Assembly: GCA_050250875.1 (NCBI GenBank)
Contig: JBFWNV010000001.1
Location: 1,736,001 to 1,800,000, forward strand
Source: CAWAYR01 sp050250875
GTDB taxonomy: Bacteria > Acidobacteriota > Vicinamibacteria > Vicinamibacterales > UBA2999
Direction: 5' to 3'
Length of the DNA: 64,000 nucleotides
The position numbers and the translations under genes were made by a program. Every line of letters begins with the position of its first letter. The stretch's first letter is position 1. This document shows positions 8,673 to 19,862 of the stretch, one piece after another. The notes under the pieces are model-generated. The model was not told the DNA's origin and did not search any database. It saw only the letters and a program-made list of their open reading frames with translations.

Positions 8673-9550
8673 CCCGGGCGCGCATCTGGCACGGTGGTGC
8701 GCTGGTGCCCGGCGTCGTCGAGGGCGACATGGTGGTGCTCGCCTCGGGCGAGCGTGTGCCACGCGCTTCGGCGCGGTTCGGTCCGCCGATCGCGCCGCGG
8801 CAGATCATCGCCACGCACCTCACGTATCGCAGCCGCTGCGTCGAGTACCGGATGGCGGCAACGCCTCAGTACCCGTCGTACTTCATGAAGCCACTCGGCG
8901 CGGTGTCGGCGCACGGCGCGCCGGTGGCCCGCCCGCGCGGCTGCCACTACCTGAACTACGAGGGCGAGCTGGCGGTGGTGATCGGCCGGCCGTGCTCGAA
9001 CGTGCCGGTGGAGCGGGCCCTCGACTACGTGAAGGGCTACACCATCGCCGACGATTTCGGCGTGCACGACTTCCGCCACGCCGATCGCGGCGCGATGTTC
9101 CGCGTGAAGGGGCAGGACGGGTTCTGCCCACTCGGCCCGGTGCTGGTGGACGGCGCGGACTTCGACCCCGCCGACGCCTGGCTGCGGACGTTCGTCAACG
9201 GCGCGCTGGTGCAGGAGGCGCACACCGGCACCGACCTCCTTTTCAGCGTGGCCTATCAGATCGCCGACATCTCGCGGCTGGTCACGCTCGACGAGGACGA
9301 CGTGCTGCTCACCGGCACGCCGGCGCACAGCCGGCCGGTGCAGCCCGGCGACGTCGTGGCGGTCGAGATCAGCGGCATCGGCCGGCTCGAGAATCCGGTC
9401 GTCGAGCTCGATCGCGACCTGGTGCCTGTGGGCGATCCGCCGCGCATCACCGAACAGACGCTGCACGTCGCGCTGGCGATGCCCGAGGACGAGGCCCGAG
9501 CCCGCGTTGGCCGCGGCGACCTGCTGCCGCAGTCGGGAGCGCCACGATGA
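8669..9550 (+). CDS. Fumarylacetoacetate hydrolase (FAH) family protein, HpaG-like
   Basis: 293 residues. The C-terminal two thirds is the FAH domain, with metal-binding YEGELAVVIGR, ADDFGVHDFRHAD, KGQDGFCPLGPVLV and the closing LLTGTPAHSRPVQPGDVVAVEI. Family reactions include 2-hydroxyhepta-2,4-diene-1,7-dioate isomerisation and carboxymethyl-oxo-hexenedioate decarboxylation in homoprotocatechuate meta-cleavage, and C-C hydrolysis. The adjacent extradiol-type gene supports a role after ring opening. ATGA overlaps on both sides place it centrally in an ADC-FAH-dioxygenase unit. Confidence 0.9.
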   Translation: MTRARIWHGGALVPGVVEGDMVVLASGERVPRASARFGPPIAPRQIIATHLTYRSRCVEYRMAATPQYPSYFMKPLGAVSAHGAPVARPRGCHYLNYEGELAVVIGRPCSNVPVERALDYVKGYTIADDFGVHDFRHADRGAMFRVKGQDGFCPLGPVLVDGADFDPADAWLRTFVNGALVQEAHTGTDLLFSVAYQIADISRLVTLDEDDVLLTGTPAHSRPVQPGDVVAVEISGIGRLENPVVELDRDLVPVGDPPRITEQTLHVALAMPEDEARARVGRGDLLPQSGAPR

Positions 9551-10491
9551 CCCCGCAGCGGCTCGTCGGCGCTTTGCATCACGCCGGCCTGCGTGTGGCG
9601 AATCTGGACGAGGCACAGCGGCGCTGGACGCATCTGCTGGGCCTGCACGGCGAGGCCGTGGACGCGGCGACGGCGATTCTGCGCTGCACCTACGAGGACT
9701 ACGCCCTGGCGCTCATGACCGCCGGCACCACGCCGCCCGGGCTGGCCTACGTGTGCTACGAGCTGGCCGCCGGCGTCGATCTCGACCGGGCGGCGGCGGC
9801 GATCGTCGCGCGCGGCGGGTCGGTGTCGCCGGTGACGGTGCCGGTGCGCGGGGCGGCGCTCGAGACGGCCGACCCCGATGGCAACGTCGTGCGGCTCGTG
9901 CCGCGCGTCGTTCCCGACGACCGGCGTCCGGCCGAAGTGCGCGAGTCGTCGCGGATCCCGGGCTGGCACCCGCGCAAGTTCGGCCACGTGAACTTCCTGA
10001 CCGGCGACGTGCAGCGGCAGGTGGCGTGGTACACGGACGTCCTCGGCTTCGGCGTCACCGACTGGATCGGCACCGAGGGCGTGTGGCTGCACGTCGATCG
10101 CGACCACCACGTGCTGGCGTTCCTCGACAAGGGCGTCGCCCATATCCACCACCTGGCGTTCGAGCTGGTGGACTGGGGCGAGATGCGCGTCGCGCTCGAC
10201 CACCTGGCGCAGAACCGCCGGCACATCGTGTGGGGGCCCGGCCGCCACGGCATGGCCCGCAACCTGTTCAGCTACTTCCGCATGCGCGAGGAGGAGCTGT
10301 TCGTCGAGCTGTTCGCCGACCTCGAGCAGCTCAGCGCCGACCACACCCCGCGGCACTTCCCCGACGACCCGCACTCGTCGAACACGTGGGGCATCCTGCC
10401 GCCGCGCACCTATTTCCGCTTCGATCAGGCGGCGCTCGACGCCGAGGACTCGCAGGCCTACGCCTACGGCCGGCCGATTCCCCCGCCGTAG
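9547..10491 (+). CDS. Extradiol (type I, VOC-fold) ring-cleavage dioxygenase-like protein
   Basis: 314 residues in two vicinal-oxygen-chelate modules. The C-terminal module keeps the 2-His-1-carboxylate iron site: His147 in KFGHVNF, His202 in HIHHLAFEL and Glu254 in ELFVELFAD. It also has the ALDHLAQNRRHIVWGPGRHG segment seen in catechol/homoprotocatechuate 2,3-dioxygenases. It should cleave a catechol next to its hydroxyl pair using Fe(II) and O2. It is the last gene of the pathway block and overlaps the FAH gene by 4 nt. The stop abuts the first GGGGTCAGACCCC palindrome. Confidence 0.88.
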   Translation: MTPQRLVGALHHAGLRVANLDEAQRRWTHLLGLHGEAVDAATAILRCTYEDYALALMTAGTTPPGLAYVCYELAAGVDLDRAAAAIVARGGSVSPVTVPVRGAALETADPDGNVVRLVPRVVPDDRRPAEVRESSRIPGWHPRKFGHVNFLTGDVQRQVAWYTDVLGFGVTDWIGTEGVWLHVDRDHHVLAFLDKGVAHIHHLAFELVDWGEMRVALDHLAQNRRHIVWGPGRHGMARNLFSYFRMREEELFVELFADLEQLSADHTPRHFPDDPHSSNTWGILPPRTYFRFDQAALDAEDSQAYAYGRPIPPP

Positions 10492-10541
10492 GGGTCAGAC
10501 CCCTTTCAAGCCCCAGCCAGAATAGGGTCAGACCCCTTTCG
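10489..10541. repeat. Paired palindrome element, copy 1 (GGGGTCAGACCCC pair)
   Basis: Two palindromic cores, GGGGTCAGACCCC at 10491-10503 and AGGGTCAGACCCC at 10524-10536, lie 33 nt apart, each followed by TTTC. The whole unit aligns in reverse orientation with 63292-63342, including the GCCC(C/G)AGCC spacer. It fills the gap between two convergent genes, so it may also act as a terminator. Confidence 0.8.
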
Positions 10542-10568
10542 CGGCCGGGCGAGACTTGTTGCAGATTC

Positions 10569-12224
10569 TCAATCGCGCAAGCCGAAGGTGACCAGCGTGT
10601 GACCGGCGATCACCGAGACGTGCTGCCGGCCCTCGACCATGTAGGTGATCGGGCCCATCACGATCTGGCCGCCGAGGCTCGCCTTCCACAGCAGCCGCCC
10701 CGTCTTCGCGTCGAGGGCCAGGAAGTGGCCCTCGCGCCCGCCGGTGAAGAGCAGGTCGCTGGCCGTCGTCAGCATGCCGGCGTCGCTCACGTCGTGCTGG
10801 CGGAACTTCCACCTCGTCTGCCCGGTGTCGGGGTCGACCGCCATCACCGCGCCGTTGCCGACCTCGTCGGTCCAGTTGTTGATGGGGCCGCGCCGGCCGA
10901 TGCCGATCGTCGGCGCGCCCGGCGCCGGCGCCACCACCGTGAAGCCGCCGCCGACGAAGAGCTGCCCGGGCTTGTACTCCGCCTCTTCGGGGCGGTAGAT
11001 GGTGCCGTAGTTCTCCCAAGCCGAAAAGTAGAAGAGCCCCGTCCGAGGACTGTACGACGGCACGTACCAGTTGGTGCCGCCCTGGTTGCCCGGATAGGTC
11101 GGGGCGCCCTGCGGCTGCGGCGTCTGCTGTGGCCGGCCCTTCTCGTCGAGCCCGCTCGCCCAGTTCACCTTCACGAACGGCGTGCCCGACAGGAACTCGC
11201 CGGTGACGCGGTCGAGCACGTAGAAGTAGCCGTTGCGGTTGGCCCACAGCATGAGCTTGCGCGGCTGGCCCTTCCACGGCCGATCGACCAGCACCGGCAC
11301 CTGCACCGAGTCGTAGTCGTAGGGGTCGTTGGGCGTGAACTGGAAGTACCACTTCAGCTGCCCGGTGTCGGCGTCGAGGGCGATGGCGCAATCAGAGTAG
11401 AGGTTGTCGCCCGGCCGCTGCTTCGGGTTCCAGTCGGGCCCGGGATTGCCGATGCCCCAGTAGACGAGGTTCAGCTCGGGGTCGTAGGAGCCGGTGATCC
11501 ACGCCGGCGCGCCGCCGGTTTTCCAGTCGTCGCCCTCCCACGTGTCGTGGCCGGGCTCGCCGGGGCCGGGAATCGTGTAGAACTTCCACGCCTCCTTGCC
11601 GGTCTTCGCGTCGTACGCCGCGACGAACCCGCGGATGCCGTACTCGCCGCCACCCACGCCCACCAGCACCTTGTCCTTCACCACCAGCGGCGCCATGGTG
11701 ATCGAGTAGCCGGCCTTGACGTCGCCGACCTCGACGTTCCACCGCGCCTTGCCGGTCACCGCGTCGATGGCGATCAGCCGCGCGTCGAGCGTGCCCATGA
11801 AGAGCAGGTCGCCGAGCATCGCCAGGCCGCGGTTGTTGGCGCCGCAGCACACCTTCGCGTCCGGCGACGGCGTGTGGCGATACAGCCAGTAGAGCGATCC
11901 GCTCTTCGCGTCCACGGCCATCACGTCGTTGGGCCGCTGCGTCAGGTACATCACGCCGTCGACGACCAGCGGATTTGACTGCCAGGCGCCGAACACCTGG
12001 TTCTGCACCACCCACTTCGATTCCAGGCGCGCCACGTTGGCCGGGGTGATCTGGTCGAGCGTGCTGTAGCGCTGGCTGGTGTAGGTGCCGTTGTAGGTGA
12101 GCCAGTTGCGCGGCTCGCGGGCGGCATTGAGCAGCCGCTCACTCGTCACCTGCGCGTCGAGGACGAACGACCCGGCCGCCACGGCGGCCAGCAGCGTCAG
12201 AACGAACAGCGGTGGGCGGCTCAT
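10569..12224 (-). CDS. PQQ-type quinoprotein alcohol dehydrogenase-like protein
   Basis: 551 residues with a signal peptide (about 1-25), so periplasmic. It forms an eight-bladed propeller with repeated TG..W docking motifs (DAVTGKARWNVEVGD, DADTGQLKWYFQ, DPDTGQTRWKFRQHD). The adjacent-cysteine segment CCGANNRGLA matches the vicinal disulfide of PQQ alcohol dehydrogenases, and RPGDNLYSD aligns with the catalytic Asp region. It would oxidise an alcohol or aldehyde and pass electrons to the cytochrome encoded just upstream, with which it overlaps by 4 nt (ATGA). Acidobacteria also encode related so-called empty quinoproteins in strains lacking PQQ synthesis, so cofactor use is uncertain. No pqq genes are present. 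Confidence 0.88.
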   Translation of the reverse strand: MSRPPLFVLTLLAAVAAGSFVLDAQVTSERLLNAAREPRNWLTYNGTYTSQRYSTLDQITPANVARLESKWVVQNQVFGAWQSNPLVVDGVMYLTQRPNDVMAVDAKSGSLYWLYRHTPSPDAKVCCGANNRGLAMLGDLLFMGTLDARLIAIDAVTGKARWNVEVGDVKAGYSITMAPLVVKDKVLVGVGGGEYGIRGFVAAYDAKTGKEAWKFYTIPGPGEPGHDTWEGDDWKTGGAPAWITGSYDPELNLVYWGIGNPGPDWNPKQRPGDNLYSDCAIALDADTGQLKWYFQFTPNDPYDYDSVQVPVLVDRPWKGQPRKLMLWANRNGYFYVLDRVTGEFLSGTPFVKVNWASGLDEKGRPQQTPQPQGAPTYPGNQGGTNWYVPSYSPRTGLFYFSAWENYGTIYRPEEAEYKPGQLFVGGGFTVVAPAPGAPTIGIGRRGPINNWTDEVGNGAVMAVDPDTGQTRWKFRQHDVSDAGMLTTASDLLFTGGREGHFLALDAKTGRLLWKASLGGQIVMGPITYMVEGRQHVSVIAGHTLVTFGLRD

Positions 12225-13003
12225 TGGACACCTCGCAGCGACAGCAGATAGGCGACCAGGTCGGCGACCTCGTCGGCGGTGAGCGATTTCGCCACCGACG
12301 GCATCGGCGACTCCTTGGCCAGGGTGATCGACTTGATGTCCGACTTCAGCACGGTGACCAGCCGCTCCTGGCCGTCCACCAGCTGCACCGAGAACGTGTC
12401 CTCGTTGGTGCGCCGGCCACGGATGGTCGCGCCGGTGGTCGTCACGATGGTGGTCGGCCGGTTGATCGGCAGCATCGCCCTGGAGGGCTCGAGCAGCGAG
12501 CGTTGCAGCGCCGCGGCCGACCGCGCGGCGCCGATGTCGCTCAGGTCGGGGGCGCTGCGCGGCCCGCTGCCGCCCGGCACGCGGTGGCAGCTGGCGCAGG
12601 CCGCCTTCTCGGTCGCGAAGAGCGTGCGGCCACGGTCGATGTTGCCCACCTTCACGGCGGTGCCCGCCGGGTCGAAGCCGGCGCGAATCAGCGCGACCAG
12701 GCCGGTGGTCTCGGCGGCGCTCAACGTGAAGCCGGGCATGCGGCCGCCGGGCACGCCGGCCGCGATCACCGCGGCCAGATCGTCGTCGGTGACCGCGCGT
12801 GGAAAGCGGCCGAGCCGCAGGTTCACGCCCGCCACCATGTCGCCGTTGGGACCGTGGCAGAGCTGACACTGCGCGCCGTAGACTCGGCGGCCGACCTCGA
12901 TGTCGGCGGTGCTGTACTGGTGATCCTGCGCGGCGGCGGGCCCGGCCCACGTCGCCAGCGCCAGCATCAGCCAGGGGAACGACCTCGGGGTTCGTCTCGG
13001 CAT
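12221..13003 (-). CDS. Dihaem c-type cytochrome partner of the quinoprotein
   Basis: 260 residues. I start at the ATG at 13003 because MPRRTPRSFPWLMLALATWAGPAAAQ is a clean signal peptide; the frame is open upstream to 13090 without a better start. Two CxxCH haem sites, CQLCH and CASCH, lie in two small cytochrome domains. A C-terminal segment (TTTGATIRGRRTNEDTFSVQLVDGQ) then resembles the putative haem-binding region of some multidomain acidobacterial and planctomycete cytochromes. It probably accepts electrons from the quinoprotein in the periplasm. It is divergent from the kinase gene. Confidence 0.87.
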   Translation of the reverse strand: MPRRTPRSFPWLMLALATWAGPAAAQDHQYSTADIEVGRRVYGAQCQLCHGPNGDMVAGVNLRLGRFPRAVTDDDLAAVIAAGVPGGRMPGFTLSAAETTGLVALIRAGFDPAGTAVKVGNIDRGRTLFATEKAACASCHRVPGGSGPRSAPDLSDIGAARSAAALQRSLLEPSRAMLPINRPTTIVTTTGATIRGRRTNEDTFSVQLVDGQERLVTVLKSDIKSITLAKESPMPSVAKSLTADEVADLVAYLLSLRGVQ

Positions 13004-13061
13004 GGTGCGGACTTGTACCTGAGCGCCGGCGGCCCGCGCAACCGGGCCACGACTCTCCACG

Positions 13062-13067
13062 TATGAT
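13062..13067 (+). promoter_or_regulatory. Possible -10 box (Ser/Thr kinase)
   Basis: TATGAT lies only 3 nt before the ATG at 13071 but 21 nt before the ATG at 13089. The first spacing is too short for transcription to include the codon, which favours 13089 as the start. Confidence 0.35.
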
Positions 13068-13088
13068 CGGATGACCCGCCAGCTCCGC

Positions 13089-15878
<2,790 letters not shown>

Positions 15879-15909
15879 AACGCCGGCGGCCGCCGGCGCC
15901 GATTTCCGC

Positions 15910-15915
15910 TACAAT
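15910..15915 (+). promoter_or_regulatory. Possible -10 box (FN3 protein)
   Basis: TACAAT, 27 nt before the ATG at 15943. GGAGG at 15933-15937 supplies a conventional ribosome site. Confidence 0.4.
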
Positions 15916-15942
15916 CTGCGGCCTTCAGAAACGGAGGGCCCA

Positions 15943-17430
15943 ATGCGAAAGTCGTCGTTCCTCGTCCTTCTGATGCTCGCCGCCTGGTTGCCGGCGCCAG
16001 TCGCGGCGCAGCCCACGGTCCACACCACGTCGTTCGTCCGGGTGCGCGCCAGCAACAACTTCGGCGTCGCCAAGCAGCACGAGATCTTCGCGCCGTTCGC
16101 CGGCGCCTTCGGCGACAGCATGGTCGACACCGAGGTCGGCACCGCGGCGATCGCGACCAACACGGCGGCCTACGTCGTGACCCTCACCGCCGCCTCCTCG
16201 GTGTTCGAGATCCAGAGCGACCACACGACCTCGACGGGGTCGCTGGGCAATCTGACCGAAGGCTTCATCCACTTCACGACCACCGAGCCGTATCTCTACG
16301 AGCTGAGCGGCCAGTGGGCAGGCGCTGGCCCCGACGCCGGCGACGCCTATCAGCAGCGCACCTACCTGCGGCAGTTCGTGTCGCCGTTCAGCACCGTCTT
16401 CCTCGAGGACGAGACGCGCACGGGCACCGTCGTCGCGTTGTACGTGAACCAGGGCGACGATACCGGCGGCGGCACCTTCAACCAGTCGAATCCCCGCCTC
16501 GGCGTCCTGCCGCCAGGCACCTACGAGTTCATGTACGAGCTGGAAGGCAGCGATCGTGACAACGACGGCGCCGCGGCGCACACCGCGACGGGTCGCGTCC
16601 GCCTGGCGCTACGCCGGCCGGTGCCGCCCACCGACCTCCATGCGCTGACGACGGGCTCGTCGGTCGCCCTGGCGTGGACGTTTTCGGCCGACGCGTCGAC
16701 CTATGTGCTCGAAGCCGGCACCGCGCCCGGCCTCGCCAACCTGTTCAACGGCGACATCGGCGGCGCGACGGCACTACAGGCACCGGTTGGCGCCGGCACG
16801 TACTTCGTGCGCGTGCGGTCGCGCCGTGGCATCGCGCTCGGGCCACCCTCCGCCGAAGTCAGCTTCACCATCGGCACCGCCTGTGGCGGTCCTCCGCCGA
16901 CGCCGATCGGGCACACCGCCGAGACGGCCGGCCTCTTCGTCAGACTTCGCTGGGGCAGCTCCCCCGGGGCGACGTCTTACGTGCTCGAAGCCGGCACGGC
17001 TCCGGGCCTGGCCAACCTCGTGAACACTGCGCTCGGGAGCCGCAGTCTGTTTGCCGCCCAGGCGTTCCCCGGCACCTTCTACACGCGGATTCGTGCTAGC
17101 AACGCCTGCGGCGTCAGCACGGTGTCGAACGAGGTACCCTTCACGCTGGCCTGCGTGCCGCCGTCGGCGCCGGCCAACGCCGCCTTTACGCGCCCCGGAG
17201 CGCAGATCGCCTTGAGCTGGACGCCCTCGCTCGGGGCCAGTGGCTACGTGCTGCAGGCGGGAACCGCGCCGGGCGCCAGCAACCTCTTCAACGGCCCGGT
17301 CGGCGCCAGTCCTTTGTTCGCATTTCCGGCGGCGATCCTGCCGCCTGGCGTCTACTATCTGCGCGTGGCCGCGCTCAGCGCCTGTGGCCTGAGCGCGCCG
17401 TCCACCGAACTGGTGGTGACGCTGCCCTGA
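15943..17430 (+). CDS. Secreted fibronectin-III-like repeat protein
   Basis: 495 residues with a signal peptide ending at APVAAQ (about residue 23). Residues 25-210 form a unique N-terminal domain (FVRVRASNNFG, TYEFMYELEGSDRDNDG). Three FN3-like modules follow, each carrying SYVLEAGTAPG/FYTRIRASNACG-type strands, with conserved single cysteines near module ends. It has no enzymatic motif. It is a paralogue of the truncated gene at 1-1032 and may be an adhesin or matrix protein (inference). The start has a strong GGAGG ribosome site and an upstream TACAAT. The gene downstream is convergent. Confidence 0.85.
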   Translation: MRKSSFLVLLMLAAWLPAPVAAQPTVHTTSFVRVRASNNFGVAKQHEIFAPFAGAFGDSMVDTEVGTAAIATNTAAYVVTLTAASSVFEIQSDHTTSTGSLGNLTEGFIHFTTTEPYLYELSGQWAGAGPDAGDAYQQRTYLRQFVSPFSTVFLEDETRTGTVVALYVNQGDDTGGGTFNQSNPRLGVLPPGTYEFMYELEGSDRDNDGAAAHTATGRVRLALRRPVPPTDLHALTTGSSVALAWTFSADASTYVLEAGTAPGLANLFNGDIGGATALQAPVGAGTYFVRVRSRRGIALGPPSAEVSFTIGTACGGPPPTPIGHTAETAGLFVRLRWGSSPGATSYVLEAGTAPGLANLVNTALGSRSLFAAQAFPGTFYTRIRASNACGVSTVSNEVPFTLACVPPSAPANAAFTRPGAQIALSWTPSLGASGYVLQAGTAPGASNLFNGPVGASPLFAFPAAILPPGVYYLRVAALSACGLSAPSTELVVTLP

Positions 17431-17450
17431 GCCGCTGAAGGCGGGGCTCA

Positions 17451-17559
17451 ACTTGTAATCGGGACTGTCACGGAGACATTTACGAGGAGTGCGAAATCTG
17501 CGAGGTACGCAATCCTCGCATCGTCGCCAATTGTCTCTGTGACAGTCACGTTTACAAGT
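17451..17559. repeat. Palindromic dispersed element, copy 1
   Basis: Outer arms ACTTGTAA (17451-17458) and TTACAAGT (17552-17559) are perfect inverted repeats. Inner arms, ACTGTCACGGAGACATTT at 17464-17481 and 17529-17546, match 16 of 18 in inverse. The core between them aligns with that of copy 2 at 61636-61737 (CGAGG, AATCT, CGCA and CCT-GC blocks shared). It lies between convergent genes and its right arm touches the stop of the 94-residue gene. It encodes nothing. Confidence 0.8.
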
Positions 17560-17843
17560 CACTCCACCTCGAGTTCGATGCCGCCCACCCAGCCGGCCAC
17601 CACGTTGTAGAGCGTCGCGCCGATGAGCGAGGTGACGAAGCCGATGCAGCCGTAGAAGATCGGCAGCAGGATCACGGCGGCCACGCCGAACAGCATCCCC
17701 AACGGGCCGGCGTCGTTGCCGGCCATGGCGCCGCCCACCACCGACACCAGGCTGACGACGCCGCCGATGAGGAGTCCGATCAGTCCATACAGCGTCGCAC
17801 TCACCTTCGCCAACGACAGCGGTCCGATCCGGCGCACTTTCAT
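17559..17843 (-). CDS. Small two-helix membrane protein (DUF3566-like)
   Basis: 94 residues: a short basic N-terminus (MKVRRIGPLSLAKVSATLYG), a glycine-rich membrane helix, a loop with AGNDAGP, then a second helix and the tail YNVVAGWVGGIELEVE. The arrangement resembles DUF3566-type small membrane proteins, but the match is from memory. Function unknown. It is a lone minus-strand gene, convergent with the FN3 gene and divergent from the M61 peptidase. Confidence 0.65.
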   Translation of the reverse strand: MKVRRIGPLSLAKVSATLYGLIGLLIGGVVSLVSVVGGAMAGNDAGPLGMLFGVAAVILLPIFYGCIGFVTSLIGATLYNVVAGWVGGIELEVE

Positions 17844-17970
17844 GGCGGGCTCCTTGCCGCGGCCGGTACTCGGCCGGCAGCGCCGGCGATGCTACTACGC
17901 CGCTGACGCGGCGTGCAGTCGCCCGCCGAGCCGTGCCGAAATTCCGTTGCGAAGGGCGCGGCCCCGACAC

Positions 17971-17976
17971 TAGCAT
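17971..17976 (+). promoter_or_regulatory. Probable leaderless promoter -10 box (M61 peptidase 1)
   Basis: TAGCAT with 6 nt (CCGGTA) before the ATG at 17983. Confidence 0.45.
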
Positions 17977-17982
17977 CCGGTA

Positions 17983-19854
17983 ATGCGCCTCCGCCTCGCG
18001 CTGGCCGTGGCCAGCCTCGCCGCGCATGCCGCCGTCGCGGCGGCGCAGACGCCTGTCAGCTACCGCGTCTCGTTCCCCACCCCCGAGCACCGCTGGATGC
18101 AGGTGGACGTCACCTTCGCCGACGTGCCGCCAGGGCCGCTGCAGGTGCGGATGAGCCGCACGTCGCCCGGCCGCTACGCTCTGCACGAGTTCGCCAAGAA
18201 CGTCTTCGACGTCCGCATCACCGACGGCAAGGGCAAGGCCCTCACGGCGGTGCGACCGAACCTGCACCAGTGGGACGTGCCCGGCCACGACGGCACGGTG
18301 GTGATGACCTACCGCGTGTTCGGCGATCGCGTGGACGGCACGTATCTCGCCGTGGACACGACGCACGGTCACCTCAACATGCCGGCGTCGCTGATGTGGG
18401 CCAAGGGCCTCGAGGCGCGCGCCGCGCGGGTGCAGTTCGTGCCGCCGCCCGGCAGGCCGTGGCAGGTGGCCACGCAGCTCTTTCCCACCGCCGACCCGCT
18501 GGTCTTCACCGCGCCCAACCTGGCCTATCTGATGGACAGCCCGACCGAGGTGGGCGAGTTCAGGCTGCACCTCTTCACGGTGGACGACGGCAAGGGTCCG
18601 CAGACCATCCGGATCGCGCTGCACCACGACGGCAGCGACAGCGACGCCGACGCCTACGCCCGCGACGTCGAGAAGATCGTCCGCGAGACGGTGGCCACGT
18701 TCGGCGAACTGCCCCGCTTCGACGCCGGCACCTACACGTTCCTCGCCGACTACCTGCCGTGGGCCAGCGGCGACGGCATGGAGCACCGCAACAGCACGGT
18801 GGTGTCGTCGTCGGGAGCGCTGCGCAACCCGGGCCAGCGCCAGGGCATCCTCGGCACCGTCGCCCACGAGTTCTTCCACGCCTGGAACATGGAGCGCATC
18901 CGCTCGCGGGCGATCGAGCCGTTCGACTACGAGGAAGCCAACGTCTCCAGCGACCTGTGGTTCGGCGAGGGCGTGACCAGCTACTACGACGACCTCATCG
19001 TCTACCGCTCGGGCCTGCAGTCGCTCGACGACCTGCTGGCCAGCTACGCCGGCCTCGTCAACGCGGTGATGCTGGCGCCGGGCCGGCGCATTCGCTCGGC
19101 CGAGGAGATGAGCCAGCTGGCGCCGTTCGTCGACGCCGCCGTGTCGATCGATCGCACGGCGTGGAGCAATACGTTCATCTCCTACTACACGTGGGGCGCC
19201 GTGCTCGGCCTGGCGATGGACCTGTCGCTGCTCGACAAGACCGCCGGCAAGGCCGGCATGGACGACTACATGAAGCTGATGTGGACGTCCTACGGCGTGC
19301 CGGGCGCCAAGGCGGCGCCGGGCATGGTGGCGCGCACCTACTCGCGCGAGGATCTGCAGGGCCGCTTCGCCCAGCTGTCGGGCGACGGCGCCTTCGCCCA
19401 GCAGTTCTTCGCCAGCTACGTGCAGGGCCACGAACTGCCCGACTTCGCCCGGCTGTTCAATCGCCTGGGCCTGGTGGTGCGCAAGCGCAACGCCGGCAAG
19501 GCGTGGCTCGGCAACACCACGCTCAGCTTCGTCAGCGGCGGCCTGCGCACCGGTTCGGTGCCGTTCGACTCGCCGCTCTACAAGGCCGGCGTCGCCGAAG
19601 GCGACCAGATCGTGTCGATCGCCGGCGAGGCCGTGAACTCCGGTCAGACGGTGCAGGAAGTACTGCAGCGCCACCAGCCCGGCGCCCGCCTCGAACTGCG
19701 GCTGGTGCGTCGCAGCGGCGAGGCGGTGCGCACCGCGGTGAACGTCGAGGAGGATCCCCGGGTCGAGATCGTTCCCGTCGAATCCACCGGCGCGGCGTTG
19801 TCCCCGGAACAGCGGCAGGCCCGCCTGGCGTGGCTGGCCGCGCGCGCGAAGTGA
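17983..19854 (+). CDS. M61 family (glycyl aminopeptidase-like) metallopeptidase with PDZ domain
   Basis: 623 residues with a signal peptide (about 1-22). The M61 N-terminal beta domain covers about 25-200. The gluzincin catalytic domain has the zinc motif HEFFHAWN and the third ligand in WFGEGVTSYYDDL. A C-terminal PDZ domain (SPLYKAGVAEGDQIVSIAGEAV) precedes the end. It should cleave peptides in the periplasm. A second M61 protein lies at 27926. The rhodanese gene follows after 8 nt, so they are probably co-transcribed. A TAGCAT box 6 nt before the ATG implies a leaderless message. Confidence 0.92.
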   Translation: MRLRLALAVASLAAHAAVAAAQTPVSYRVSFPTPEHRWMQVDVTFADVPPGPLQVRMSRTSPGRYALHEFAKNVFDVRITDGKGKALTAVRPNLHQWDVPGHDGTVVMTYRVFGDRVDGTYLAVDTTHGHLNMPASLMWAKGLEARAARVQFVPPPGRPWQVATQLFPTADPLVFTAPNLAYLMDSPTEVGEFRLHLFTVDDGKGPQTIRIALHHDGSDSDADAYARDVEKIVRETVATFGELPRFDAGTYTFLADYLPWASGDGMEHRNSTVVSSSGALRNPGQRQGILGTVAHEFFHAWNMERIRSRAIEPFDYEEANVSSDLWFGEGVTSYYDDLIVYRSGLQSLDDLLASYAGLVNAVMLAPGRRIRSAEEMSQLAPFVDAAVSIDRTAWSNTFISYYTWGAVLGLAMDLSLLDKTAGKAGMDDYMKLMWTSYGVPGAKAAPGMVARTYSREDLQGRFAQLSGDGAFAQQFFASYVQGHELPDFARLFNRLGLVVRKRNAGKAWLGNTTLSFVSGGLRTGSVPFDSPLYKAGVAEGDQIVSIAGEAVNSGQTVQEVLQRHQPGARLELRLVRRSGEAVRTAVNVEEDPRVEIVPVESTGAALSPEQRQARLAWLAARAK

Positions 19855-19862
19855 GGTCCCGC

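Noticed and set aside
16774..19674. A 966-codon minus-strand frame opposite the FN3 protein and first M61 peptidase
   Set aside because: Composition is that of an antisense shadow; the plus-strand genes have clear domains, signal peptides and starts.
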